Below, in pieces: positions 56,544-64,000 of a stretch of DNA of 64,000 nt. Each line of letters opens with the position of its first letter. Position 1 is the stretch's first letter. The position numbers and the translations under genes are program-made. The notes below the pieces were generated by a model, which was not told the DNA's origin, searched no databases, and was given only the letters and a program-made list of their open reading frames with translations. Source of the DNA: Microbacterium hydrocarbonoxydans. GTDB taxonomy: Bacteria; Actinomycetota; Actinomycetes; Actinomycetales; Microbacteriaceae. The stretch covers positions 682,001-746,000 of the forward strand of contig NZ_JYJB01000010.1 of assembly GCF_000956475.1 (NCBI RefSeq), read 5' to 3'.

Positions 56544-57203
56544 ATGAGCGAAGTCACGATCACGGTCCGCGGCGAGCACGAAGAGCGGGTGGCGCCGGAG
56601 CGCGCGACGGTCCGGGTCTCCGTACGTGCCGAGGGCCCCGAGCGCGCCACCACCGTCGATGCCGCGATGCGCCTCGCCGAGCCGCTGCGCGCGAGCCTGA
56701 GCGCGCGCAAGGAGACGGGAACCGTTCGGGAATGGAGCAGCCGGAACTTCTCCGTCCGCGCCGAACGCCCGTGGAACGCGGACGGCAAGCGGCTCGCCCC
56801 TGTGTACTACGCGAGCATCGACTTCACGGCGACGTTCGACGAAGCATCCGAGCTGTCGATCTGGATCTCCGACATCTCGTCCTGGGACGGCGTCGAGGTC
56901 GGAGCCGTCGACTGGCACCTCACGGCAGAGACGGCGGCGAGAATCGAACGTGAGGTCGCCGCCGCCGCGGTCGGTGTCGCAGTGAGCCGCGCCCAGGCGT
57001 ATGCCGGCGCGCTCGGGCTCGGGGAGATGACGCCGATCGAGATCGCCGATGCGGGGCTGATCTCCAGCGGTCAGCCACCGGCTCCCATGATGAAGGCCCG
57101 AGGCGCGAGGGCGTTCTCCGCGGATTCGGCTCCATCGATGGAGTACGAGCCCGAGGAGATCGTGGTCTCCGCGACGGTGGAAGCGCGCTTCGCCGCGCGC
57201 TGA
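56544..57203 (+). CDS. SIMPL domain protein
   Basis: A 219-residue protein of the SIMPL (DUF541) family. It begins TITVRGEHEERVAPERATVR and ends EEIVVSATVEARFAAR, the usual first and last strands, with FSVRAERPWNADGKRLAP in the middle. SIMPL proteins are of poorly known function (linked to membrane or stress roles). No signal peptide at this start, so it is probably cytoplasmic or associated with the membrane by partners. It lies 43 bases upstream of the radical SAM operon on the same strand. Confidence 0.82.
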   Translation: MSEVTITVRGEHEERVAPERATVRVSVRAEGPERATTVDAAMRLAEPLRASLSARKETGTVREWSSRNFSVRAERPWNADGKRLAPVYYASIDFTATFDEASELSIWISDISSWDGVEVGAVDWHLTAETAARIEREVAAAAVGVAVSRAQAYAGALGLGEMTPIEIADAGLISSGQPPAPMMKARGARAFSADSAPSMEYEPEEIVVSATVEARFAAR

Positions 57204-57246
57204 GCGTCGCACTCGCGTTCGACGACCCGCCTGCTAGCTTCGGAGC

Positions 57247-58845
57247 ATGTCCCAGCCGACCATGACCGGAATGCCTCTTCGCGATTACCGGATCCATCGG
57301 TATGTCAACGCGTTCTGCCCTGCGTGTCACGAGGCCGACCCCGACCGCCCCCTGTCGGAGGTCAAGCGGCTGTCGGGCTGGCTGGCCGATCGCGACGGCA
57401 CGATCTGGCTCGAGCGCGGATGCCGCGAGCACGGCCTTCAGCGCACTCTCTACGACGAGTCCTCCGAGATCCTCCGCTATCTGGAGCAGTGGACGGCCCC
57501 CACCAAGGTGCACTCCCCCGATGTCTCCGGCAACTTCGCTCCGGTCCCGGAAGCGTATCTCGACGGCCTTCCCGAGATGCAGACGCAGCACACCTGCATC
57601 CTGCTCGCCGATATCACCGATCACTGCAACCTCAAGTGCCCGACCTGCTTCGCCGAGTCCAGTCCTGCGGCCAGCGCGGTGGCGCCGCTCGACCAGGTGC
57701 TCGCGTCTGTCGATGCGAAACTGGCACGGGAGAACGACCGCATCGACGTCTTGATGCTCTCCGGCGGAGAGCCGACGCTCTATCCCTGGCTCGAGCAGCT
57801 CCTCGAGCACCTCGTCGCCCGCCCGGTGGTTCGGATCCTGATCAACTCCAACGGCTTGCGCATCGCCAACGACGACGATTTCCTGGCCGTGCTGAAGAAG
57901 CATCGCGAGCGCGTCGAGATCTACCTGCAGTACGACGGCGAGGAGCCGGAGACGTCGCGGTTCCACCGCGGCGCGGACATCCGTCACTTCAAGCAGCGCG
58001 CGCTCGCGAGGCTGTCGGACGCGGGCATCTTCACCACCCTCACGATGACCGCCGCGCTCGGCGTCAACGACCACGAGATCGGCGCCGTCATCCGACGCGC
58101 GATGAGCACGCCGTACGTCGGCGGCGTGACCATCCAGCCCGTTTTCGGCTCAGGGCGATCCAGCGGCATCGACGTGACGGACCGGCTGACGCACACCGGA
58201 GTCCTCGCACGGCTCGGCCCCCAGACCGAGGGAGAGGTCACCTGGCGGGATCTCACCGCCCTCCCCTGCAGCCACCCGCACTGCTGCTCTGTCGGGTATC
58301 TGCTGCGTGACGATTCCGACACCTGGCGTTCGCTCACCTCTCTCGTCGGCCACGAGCAGCTCAAGGAGTTCCTCGATCTCAACCCGGATCTGATCGCCAA
58401 CCGCATCGCGGACAGCAACATCAATCGAGCCCTCAAAGACAGCGTCAAGCAGTCGCTGCTCGACCTGCTGAGCGAGCAGTCGTCGCTGTCGCATCCGTCC
58501 ATCGGCTCGCTGTGGAAGGACATCTGCGCCGGGTGCGATCTCGGCATCGGCACGCTCACGAAGCTCGCGACCGCTGCTCTGCCGGGTCAGCACAAGCGCC
58601 TTCGCCAGTTCCTCGGTGAGCGGGTGAAGCGGATCACGGTCAAGCCGTTCATGGACATCAACACGATGATCGAGGAGCGCCTCACCCAGTGCTGCGTGCA
58701 CGTCGCCACCGTCAACGGAGACACTGCCGAGCACCAGTGCGCGCCGTTCTGCGCCGTGCAGGCGTGGAAGCCGCTGACCGATCAGAAGCTGTCGACGGCG
58801 ACGGGGCGCACAGCGCTCCCGCTGGCGGGCATCACGGGGGCCTGA
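57247..58845 (+). CDS. Radical SAM enzyme with extra cysteine clusters (MJ0619/Tes-like)
   Basis: A 532-residue enzyme. The radical SAM cluster is CNLKCPTC (Cys127, 131, 134), followed by DVLMLSGGEPTLYPWL and ILINSNGLR. Extra metal sites are likely: N-terminal CPAC (24, 27) with GCREHG (59-63), and C-terminal CSHPHCCSVG, DICAGCDLGIG, QCCVHVATVNG and CAPFCAVQAW. This cysteine layout and the opening HTCILLADITDHCNLKCPTC resemble the MJ0619 group that includes the archaeal tetraether lipid synthase Tes, an identification from memory. Its stop overlaps the next ATG by one base, and a membrane protein and an Lgt-like protein follow, which suggests a lipid or membrane substrate. Confidence 0.85.
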   Translation: MSQPTMTGMPLRDYRIHRYVNAFCPACHEADPDRPLSEVKRLSGWLADRDGTIWLERGCREHGLQRTLYDESSEILRYLEQWTAPTKVHSPDVSGNFAPVPEAYLDGLPEMQTQHTCILLADITDHCNLKCPTCFAESSPAASAVAPLDQVLASVDAKLARENDRIDVLMLSGGEPTLYPWLEQLLEHLVARPVVRILINSNGLRIANDDDFLAVLKKHRERVEIYLQYDGEEPETSRFHRGADIRHFKQRALARLSDAGIFTTLTMTAALGVNDHEIGAVIRRAMSTPYVGGVTIQPVFGSGRSSGIDVTDRLTHTGVLARLGPQTEGEVTWRDLTALPCSHPHCCSVGYLLRDDSDTWRSLTSLVGHEQLKEFLDLNPDLIANRIADSNINRALKDSVKQSLLDLLSEQSSLSHPSIGSLWKDICAGCDLGIGTLTKLATAALPGQHKRLRQFLGERVKRITVKPFMDINTMIEERLTQCCVHVATVNGDTAEHQCAPFCAVQAWKPLTDQKLSTATGRTALPLAGITGA

Positions 58846-59153
58846 TGACCGACTGGCCGTTGAATCAGCGCGATCCGAGCGTCGGGGACCCGCCCGGAAC
58901 TCGCGACCCGCTGAGACTGTGCGTGAATGCGACCGTGGCGCTCATCACCTGCATGCTCGGCCCGATCGCGCTGCTCGGCTTCGCCACCATGGCGATCGTC
59001 GCCTACGTGCAGGCGCGACGTGCGGGGGTCATGCGCTCGCGCTGCCTCCTGGGAGACACCCGTCTGGTGCTGGCTTATCTGGTCGTGCTCGCGACGCTGG
59101 CCGCAGCAGCCATCCCGTTCTGGGTGCTGCTCTGGATGCGGATGCTGGGATAA
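58845..59153 (+). CDS. Small membrane protein in the radical SAM operon
   Basis: A 102-residue protein with a hydrophilic N-terminus of about 22 residues and two or three membrane spans (CVNATVALITCMLGPIALLG, LGFATMAIVAYVQ, LAYLVVLATLAAAAIPFWVL). Its ATG overlaps the radical SAM stop (TGATG), and the next gene starts 4 bases after its stop, so it belongs to the same unit. No family recognised. Confidence 0.8.
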   Translation: MTDWPLNQRDPSVGDPPGTRDPLRLCVNATVALITCMLGPIALLGFATMAIVAYVQARRAGVMRSRCLLGDTRLVLAYLVVLATLAAAAIPFWVLLWMRMLG

Positions 59154-59156
59154 GCC

Positions 59157-59963
59157 GTGTTCCCGACCCTGCCCGACCTCCTCGGCTTCGGACCTCCGCT
59201 CGAGACCCACGGGTTCTTCGAAGGCATCGGTCTGCTCGCCGGAGGCTTGGTGTTCTGGATCGAGGCGCGCCGCCGGGGCGCGAAGGACCCCCGTATCCCC
59301 TATCTCGTTCTCGGTGCGCTCCTCGGGGCCGCTGTCTTCGCCCGGCTCGGCACCTGGGCGCAGCACCTCGACCCCTCGAAGAACCTCAGCCTCGGCGAGC
59401 AGCTCCTCTCGGGCAACGCGTCGATCCTGTCGGCCCTGGTCGGCGCGTGGGCGGGTGTGCACATCACCAAGCGATTGGTCGGCTATCGCGAACGCAGCGG
59501 CGACCTTTTCGCACCGGCAGTGGCACTCGCGCTGGCCATCGGCCGCCTAGGCTGCCTGTTCACGGAGAACCCCGGCACACCCACGGGCGCGTCATGGGGA
59601 ATCGTCCTGAACCCTGAGCAGGCCGCTCGCGTCGGTGCGCCCGCGGGGGTGCCGCTGCATCCGAGCTTCGTGTACGAGATCGTCTTCCACGCGATCGCGT
59701 TCGCCGTGCTGTGGTTCTGGCTGCGTCATCTCGGCATCCGCAGCGGAGAGACGCTGACCATCTACATCGCCGCCTACGCGGTCTTCCGCTTCCTCGTCGA
59801 GTTCGTGCGCGGCAACGACGTCGCCTGGCTCGTGTTCACCCGCCCGCAGCTGTTCCTGCTCGCGACTCTCCCGCTTCTCGCCATCCGGCTCGTATGGTTG
59901 TGGCGGAAGGGCGCGTTCACCCCTGCCGACCGGAGGCTACAGAATGAGCATCAACCCGCCTGA
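59157..59963 (+). CDS. Divergent Lgt-like prolipoprotein diacylglyceryl transferase homologue
   Basis: A 268-residue membrane protein with about 7 spans, of the Lgt fold. Family-like points are LAIGRLGCLFTENPGTPTGA (canonical GRIGNFINGE), PLHPSFVYEIVFH (canonical HPTQLYE) and FRFLVEFVRGND. The essential His of the HGGL motif is not seen; that region reads GNASILSALVGAWAGV, and the conserved Asn after GR(I/L)G is Cys. It is therefore probably a paralogue with a different acceptor or donor. Start codon is GTG. Position behind a radical SAM gene suggests a joint lipid-modifying role (inference). Confidence 0.82.
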   Translation: MFPTLPDLLGFGPPLETHGFFEGIGLLAGGLVFWIEARRRGAKDPRIPYLVLGALLGAAVFARLGTWAQHLDPSKNLSLGEQLLSGNASILSALVGAWAGVHITKRLVGYRERSGDLFAPAVALALAIGRLGCLFTENPGTPTGASWGIVLNPEQAARVGAPAGVPLHPSFVYEIVFHAIAFAVLWFWLRHLGIRSGETLTIYIAAYAVFRFLVEFVRGNDVAWLVFTRPQLFLLATLPLLAIRLVWLWRKGAFTPADRRLQNEHQPA

Positions 59964-60492
59964 CGGCACCCCCGAAGAGTCGGAGCCCGTGTCTCCGCCG
60001 GAGCCGGTCATCCCGCCTGCACCGGCCCCGCCGCAGCCGTACAACCAGCCTCCGCAGTACGGCCAGGCGCCGCAATATGCCCAGGCGCCGCAGTACGGCC
60101 AGACGCCGCCGGCTCAGCCCCCGCAGTACGGCCAGCCGGGCCAGCCCGGCCAGCCGCCGCAGTACGGCCAGCCCGGCCAGCCGCCGTACGGCTACGCCTA
60201 TCCGCCCTCTCCACAGCGCTCGGGGATGGGTGACGGTGCGAAGATCGGCATCGGCAGCGGAATCGGCTGCGTGTCGTACATCGTCGCGCTCGTCCTGTTC
60301 ATGGGCACGATGTCGGCCCTCAGCCAGGCCGGCGGCGCCGCCTATTTCGTGTTCTTCGGCATTCCGCTGCTGGTCGGCGTCGGGCTGCTCTTCGCGCGCA
60401 AGACACGCGGCTTCGGCGTCGGCATCCTGATCATCTCCGCCGCCGCGTGGCTGGTCGTACTCGGGCCCTGCGCCGGCCTGCTGTTCGCGTAG
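59944..60492 (+). CDS. Membrane protein with PQYGQ repeats
   Basis: A 182-residue protein. Residues 15-95 are low-complexity Pro/Gln/Tyr/Gly with repeated PPQYGQ and PGQP units, then AKIGIGSGIGCVSYIVALVLFMG begins a membrane domain of three spans (about 100-122, 132-150, 157-180). Similar layouts occur in actinobacterial DUF4190-like proteins. It overlaps the end of the Lgt-like gene by about 20 bases, so it closes this operon. Function unknown; convergent with hflX. Confidence 0.8.
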   Translation: MSINPPDGTPEESEPVSPPEPVIPPAPAPPQPYNQPPQYGQAPQYAQAPQYGQTPPAQPPQYGQPGQPGQPPQYGQPGQPPYGYAYPPSPQRSGMGDGAKIGIGSGIGCVSYIVALVLFMGTMSALSQAGGAAYFVFFGIPLLVGVGLLFARKTRGFGVGILIISAAAWLVVLGPCAGLLFA

Positions 60493-60499
60493 ACGGGCC

Positions 60500-62011
60500 T
60501 CAGTCGGCCGTGGCGAACTCGGCAAGCTCGGCGGCGAGACGCTCCGACACACGCGCGTGCACGGCAGTGCCGTCCTCACGGTGATCGACCGACAGCAGCA
60601 TCCCGGTCTCGTGGATCGCCGCGACGAGGTCGCCGCGATCGTAGGGGATCACCGCGGTCACCTCGACCGCGGGCGTGGGCAGTGCCTCCTCGATCGCTGC
60701 ACGGAGCTCGGCGATGCCCTCTCCCGATCGGGACGACACGAAGTGCGCCTTGGGCTCTAGGCCTCGCAGAACCAGGCGCTCGTCGTCGTCGATGAGGTCT
60801 GCCTTGTTGAACACCACGATCTCGGGCATGTCGCGCACGCCCACATCGCCCATCACGTCGCGCACGGTCTGCAGTTGGCCCGCAGGGTCGGGGTGCGATC
60901 CGTCGACGACGTGCAGAACCACGTCGGCGTCGCCGACCTCTTCGAGCGTCGAGCGGAACGCCTCGACCAGCTGATGCGGGAGGTTGCGCACGAACCCGAC
61001 GGTGTCTGTCAGCGTGTAGACGCGACCGTCCGCAGTCTCGGACCGGCGCACCGTCGCATCGAGCGTGGCGAACAGGGCGTTCTCGACGAGCACTCCGGCG
61101 CTCGTGAGGGCGTTCAGCAGACTCGACTTGCCTGCGTTCGTGTAGCCGGCGATCGCCACAGAAGGAATCGTGTTGCGCTTGCGCTCGGCGCGCTTGGCTT
61201 CGCGGCCAGGCGCGAAGTCGCGGATCTGCTTGCGCAGCAGCGCCATCTTCGTGCGGATGCGGCGGCGATCCAGCTCGATCTTCGTCTCACCGGGACCCCG
61301 GGAGCCCATGCCGGCACCGCCCGCGCCGACCTGCCCACCCGCCTGACGGCTCATCGACTCACCCCAGCCGCGCAGGCGCGGAAGCAGATACTCGAGCTGC
61401 GCGAGCTCGACCTGGGCCTTGCCCTCACGACTCTTCGCGTGCTGGCTGAAGATGTCGAGGATGACGGTGGTGCGGTCGATGACCTTCACCTTGACGACGT
61501 CTTCGAGTGCGCGTCGCTGGCTCGGCGCCAGCTCGGTGTCGGCGATGACCGTGTCGGCGCCGGTCGCCGCGACGATGTCCTTGAGCTCCTGCGCCTTGCC
61601 TCTACCGATGTAGGTGGCGGCGTCCGGATGCGGTCGACGCTGCAGCACGCCGTCGAGCACGACAGCGCCGGCCGTCTCGGCGAGAGCGGCGAGTTCGCGC
61701 AGCGAGTTCTCTGCATCCTCCTGAGCGCCCTGGGGATACACGCCCACCAGGACCACGTTCTCGAGTCGGAGCTGCCGATACTCGACCTCTGTGACGTCTT
61801 CGAGCTCCGTGGAGAGCCCCTGAACGCGACGAAGCGCATGCCGATCCTCGAGGTCCCACTGATCTCCGTCGCCGGATCCGTATCCGGCTGTCGCTGCATC
61901 CTGCAGCGCCTGGGCGGCCCCGAACACGCGCGCCTCGGTGCGCCTGTCCGCGTTCGCGAGAACGCGTTCCACGGCCTCGTCGTCGGTGGAGTGTTTGCTG
62001 GTGTCCGTCAT
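60500..62011 (-). CDS. hflX: GTPase HflX
   Basis: A 503-residue ribosome-associated GTPase that can split stalled or stressed 70S ribosomes. N-terminal ND1/ND2 domain with RRPHPDAATYIGRGKAQEL and DTELAPSQRRALED. G-domain motifs are AGYTNAGKSSLLNAL (G1), DTVGFVRNLPHQLVEAF (G3) and VVFNKADLI (G4). The linker has GGQVGAGGAGMGSRGPGETK. Length is normal. Convergent with the radical SAM operon and divergent from an RsmC-like methyltransferase over 68 bp. Confidence 0.97.
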   Translation of the reverse strand: MTDTSKHSTDDEAVERVLANADRRTEARVFGAAQALQDAATAGYGSGDGDQWDLEDRHALRRVQGLSTELEDVTEVEYRQLRLENVVLVGVYPQGAQEDAENSLRELAALAETAGAVVLDGVLQRRPHPDAATYIGRGKAQELKDIVAATGADTVIADTELAPSQRRALEDVVKVKVIDRTTVILDIFSQHAKSREGKAQVELAQLEYLLPRLRGWGESMSRQAGGQVGAGGAGMGSRGPGETKIELDRRRIRTKMALLRKQIRDFAPGREAKRAERKRNTIPSVAIAGYTNAGKSSLLNALTSAGVLVENALFATLDATVRRSETADGRVYTLTDTVGFVRNLPHQLVEAFRSTLEEVGDADVVLHVVDGSHPDPAGQLQTVRDVMGDVGVRDMPEIVVFNKADLIDDDERLVLRGLEPKAHFVSSRSGEGIAELRAAIEEALPTPAVEVTAVIPYDRGDLVAAIHETGMLLSVDHREDGTAVHARVSERLAAELAEFATAD

Positions 62012-62079
62012 CCGGTCCTTGTCTCTGGCTTTTGCGCGGAGTCTTAACCTTAGCCCGCGCTGTCCGGTACGCTCACGGT

Positions 62080-62721
62080 ATGGGGTCCGACCATTACTTC
62101 ACTGCGGCCCCGGCAAGCCCCGAGAACCTGCGCACGATCCGTGTGTCGCTCGCAGGCCGTGAGCTCGACGTCACCACCGCTGGCGGCGTCTTCAGCCCGG
62201 ATCGGTTGGATGCCGGCACTGCAGTTCTTCTCGCCAACATGCCGCCCGTTCCTCCCGGTGGCAATCTCCTCGACCTCGGCAGCGGATGGGGTCCCATCAC
62301 GCTGTCCATGGCCTTGGCGTCCCCGCACGCGACCGTGTGGGCCGTCGACGTCAATGAGCGCGCCCTCGATCTGGTTCGCCGCAATGCGGCGTCTCTCGGG
62401 CTCACTAACGTCAACGCGTCACTGCCCGACGATGTTCCCGATGACGTGACCTTCCGCACGATCCGATCCAACCCGCCGATCCGGGTGGGCAAGAACGAAC
62501 TCCACGGAATGCTGGAGCACTGGATCCCGCGGCTGGACGAGCGCAGCGACGCCTGGCTGGTCGTGCAGCGCAACCTCGGAGCCGACTCGCTGCAGCGCTG
62601 GATCGCAGCGACCTTCCAGCCCGGATACAGCGTGTTCCGCACCACCACTGGCAAGGGGTATCGCGTGCTCAAGGTGCGCAGACACGGTACGCCTCAGACC
62701 GAGCCGATCACGATCTCCTGA
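62080..62721 (+). CDS. RsmC-like rRNA guanine methyltransferase
   Basis: A 213-residue SAM-dependent methyltransferase of the RsmC/RlmG type, without the N-terminal duplicate of E. coli RsmC. The SAM site is LLDLGSGWGPITLSMAL; the catalytic motif is SNPPIRVGKNELHGML (NPP motif); ERALDLVRRNAASLGL precedes it. The end (YRVLKVRR) is typical. Probable N2-methylation of a guanosine in ribosomal RNA, site unknown. Divergent from hflX. Confidence 0.9.
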   Translation: MGSDHYFTAAPASPENLRTIRVSLAGRELDVTTAGGVFSPDRLDAGTAVLLANMPPVPPGGNLLDLGSGWGPITLSMALASPHATVWAVDVNERALDLVRRNAASLGLTNVNASLPDDVPDDVTFRTIRSNPPIRVGKNELHGMLEHWIPRLDERSDAWLVVQRNLGADSLQRWIAATFQPGYSVFRTTTGKGYRVLKVRRHGTPQTEPITIS

Positions 62722-62735
62722 CCGACGCAGGCGGT

Positions 62736-63395
62736 TCAGCCCGCCGCGACCACCCCGAGCAGTGCAGGCAACTCGGCCATGTCGCTGAAGACCTCGGTGT
62801 TCTCACCCTCCAGCCACTTCGCCGGTGTGAGCCCGCCGGCGTATCCGTAGGAGCGCATTCCGGCTGCCCGCGCGGCGCGGACGCCGAACCGGCTGTCCTC
62901 CACCACCGCGCAACGAGACGGCGCGACTCCCATGCGGGCGGCCGCGTGCAGGAACAGGTCAGGCGCGGGCTTGCCCTCGTCGACGTCATCGGCGCTGAAG
63001 ATGCGGCCGTCGAACCGCGAGAGGAGCCCGGTCAGCGCGAGGTTTCTGCGGATTTTCTCATGCGAGCCGCTCGAGGCGACGCAGGTCGCCAGGGGAATCG
63101 CGTCGAGTGCCGCCTCCACGCCGTCTACCGCCACGAGCTCCCGATCGAACGCTTCACGATAGAGGTGCTGGAAGGGCTCTTCCCAGTCATCGCCCAACCT
63201 TCGACCGATATGCGCTTCGATCTCCGCTCTGAAGTGATCGGCCGAACGGCCCACGAAGCGGTGAACAATCTCCTCGTGCGTCAGGTCCCAGTCGAAGTGC
63301 GCCAGCACATGACGATCCACTTCGACCGAGAGTCTCTCGCTGTCCACGAGGACGCCGTCGCAGTCGAAGATGACGAGCTCGATCGACCCGGGCAC
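62736..63395 (-). CDS. HAD-family phosphatase (beta-phosphoglucomutase/GS1-like)
   Basis: A 219-residue HAD hydrolase. The nucleophile motif is ELVIFDCDGVLVDSERL, the cap domain is four-helical (HEEIVHRFVGRS...), motif II is CVASSGSHEKIRRNL, motif III/IV is DEGKPAPDLFLHAAARMGV and VVEDSRFGVRAARAAGM. Subclass IA phosphatases of this type act on sugar or other small phosphates; the substrate is unknown. The GTG start is four bases after the dapF stop, so both are probably co-transcribed. Confidence 0.88.
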   Translation of the reverse strand: MPGSIELVIFDCDGVLVDSERLSVEVDRHVLAHFDWDLTHEEIVHRFVGRSADHFRAEIEAHIGRRLGDDWEEPFQHLYREAFDRELVAVDGVEAALDAIPLATCVASSGSHEKIRRNLALTGLLSRFDGRIFSADDVDEGKPAPDLFLHAAARMGVAPSRCAVVEDSRFGVRAARAAGMRSYGYAGGLTPAKWLEGENTEVFSDMAELPALLGVVAAG

Positions 63396-63399
63396 GGCG

Positions 63400-64000
63400 T
63401 CAGGCGAGGTCGACCTCGCCGTGGAAGACGAGAGCCGCCGGACCCGACAGGGCCACATGCTCGCCGTCTTCTGCAGGGAACATGCGCACGCCGAGCGTGC
63501 CGCCGGGCACCTCGACACGCCAGTTGTTGGGCGCCTTCTCGCCCGCCCAGTAGCGAACCGCCAGTGCGGTGGCAGCGACGCCGGTGCCACAGCTGAGCGT
63601 CTCGCCGACACCGCGCTCGGAGACCCGCATCTTCACGTGGCCGATCCCGTCTCGCACGAGCGGCTCACCGGGAACCACGAACTCGATGTTCGCGCCGGCG
63701 GGCAGCTCGGGCTCGAGCTGCGGCGTTCGATACAGTTCGAGCGAGGCCAGTTCGGCATCCGAAGCGAGCGCGACGACGACATGCGGATTCCCGACATCGA
63801 TGCCGAGCCCTGGGCGAGTCACTGCCAGCCCGTCTGCCGTGACCAGAGGGTCGTCACCGGACAGTTTCCACAGACCGAGATCGACCTGATAGCCGGTCTC
63901 GCTGCGCGTGACATCGCGCACGCCGGCCCGGGTGCCGATCGGCAGCGTCGATCCCGGCTCGATCGACGCGAGGCCGGATCGGACCAGATAGTGCGCGAAC
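63400..64000 (-). CDS. dapF: Diaminopimelate epimerase, 5' part cut by window edge
   Basis: The C-terminal about 200 residues of DapF, running off the right edge. The second catalytic cysteine lies in [19 protein letters not shown], and [13 protein letters not shown] and [11 protein letters not shown] are characteristic. It interconverts LL- and meso-diaminopimelate for lysine and peptidoglycan synthesis. The frame is open to the last base, so the true start is outside. First catalytic Cys is not in view. Followed by the HAD phosphatase gene four bases later. Confidence 0.95.
   Translation of the reverse strand, partial: FAHYLVRSGLASIEPGSTLPIGTRAGVRDVTRSETGYQVDLGLWKLSGDDPLVTADGLAVTRPGLGIDVGNPHVVVALASDAELASLELYRTPQLEPELPAGANIEFVVPGEPLVRDGIGHVKMRVSERGVGETLSCGTGVAATALAVRYWAGEKAPNNWRVEVPGGTLGVRMFPAEDGEHVALSGPAALVFHGEVDLA

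Noticed and set aside
59970..60190. Tandem repeat suggesting a CRISPR or VNTR
   Set aside because: The repetition is in-frame and codes the PQYGQ repeats of a membrane protein; units are short and unequal with no spacers.

Overview
The window is high-GC actinobacterial chromosome, most likely from a Microbacterium-type Microbacteriaceae. This rests on very GC-rich third codon positions, many 4-base ATGA gene overlaps, the arrangement of the leuB-ilvE and ilvD/ilvB-ilvN-ilvC clusters, a DUF5129 (TPM-type) protein, an ECF42-type sigma factor with its DGPF partner, and a tmRNA tag ending in ALAA. The genus is an inference; no 16S rRNA gene is present.

Left part (1-46.8 kb) is ordinary core and metabolic chromosome. 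In order: molybdenum cofactor genes (moeA, and a mobA fused to DUF6457), tRNA-Gln, a lipocalin, and a two-gene pectin-degradation operon preceded by a perfect LacI-type palindrome. Next is a reverse-strand block leuB-ilvE-FAH-MFS-gltX, then an efflux pump with a divergent TetR, an ECF42/DGPF pair, serA, small membrane proteins, and a GntR/FCD regulator divergent from a D-lactate/glycolate-type FAD/Fe-S dehydrogenase. The branched-chain amino acid genes ilvD, ilvB, ilvN and ilvC follow, then otsA/otsB (trehalose), an aminotransferase, and a 3-oxoacid CoA-transferase/thiolase operon with a divergent IclR. After these come a MarR/MFS pair, a YbaK-type editing protein, a chagasin-like lipoprotein, tRNA-Lys, hisN, two surface or secreted proteins, and an atypical Nramp-family transporter.

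The middle part (about 46.8-56.0 kb) is an accessory, partly decayed island. It has lower coding density, less biased codon use and broken genes. At its left is the last 48 codons of a tyrosine integrase; at its right is ssrA (tmRNA), a common integration target. Inside are an MbcA/Xre-like antitoxin-type protein, a two-gene ATGA-coupled module ending in a HEPN-like protein with an RNAVNH motif, a LexA/SOS-box-controlled small gene that runs into a 1244-residue membrane-inserted YobI-like P-loop NTPase, an ISL3-type transposase pseudogene, and a second HEPN-like fragment with an RNALAH motif. This is the best place to look for an uncharacterised defence or stress-response system.

The right part (56.0-64 kb) returns to chromosome: ssrA, a SIMPL protein, and a compact operon of a multi-cysteine radical SAM enzyme, a small membrane protein, a divergent Lgt-like integral membrane protein and a PQYGQ-repeat membrane protein. 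This cassette looks like a lipid or membrane modification module and is the second point of interest. Then come hflX, an RsmC-like methyltransferase, an HAD phosphatase and the C-terminal part of dapF, cut by the window edge.
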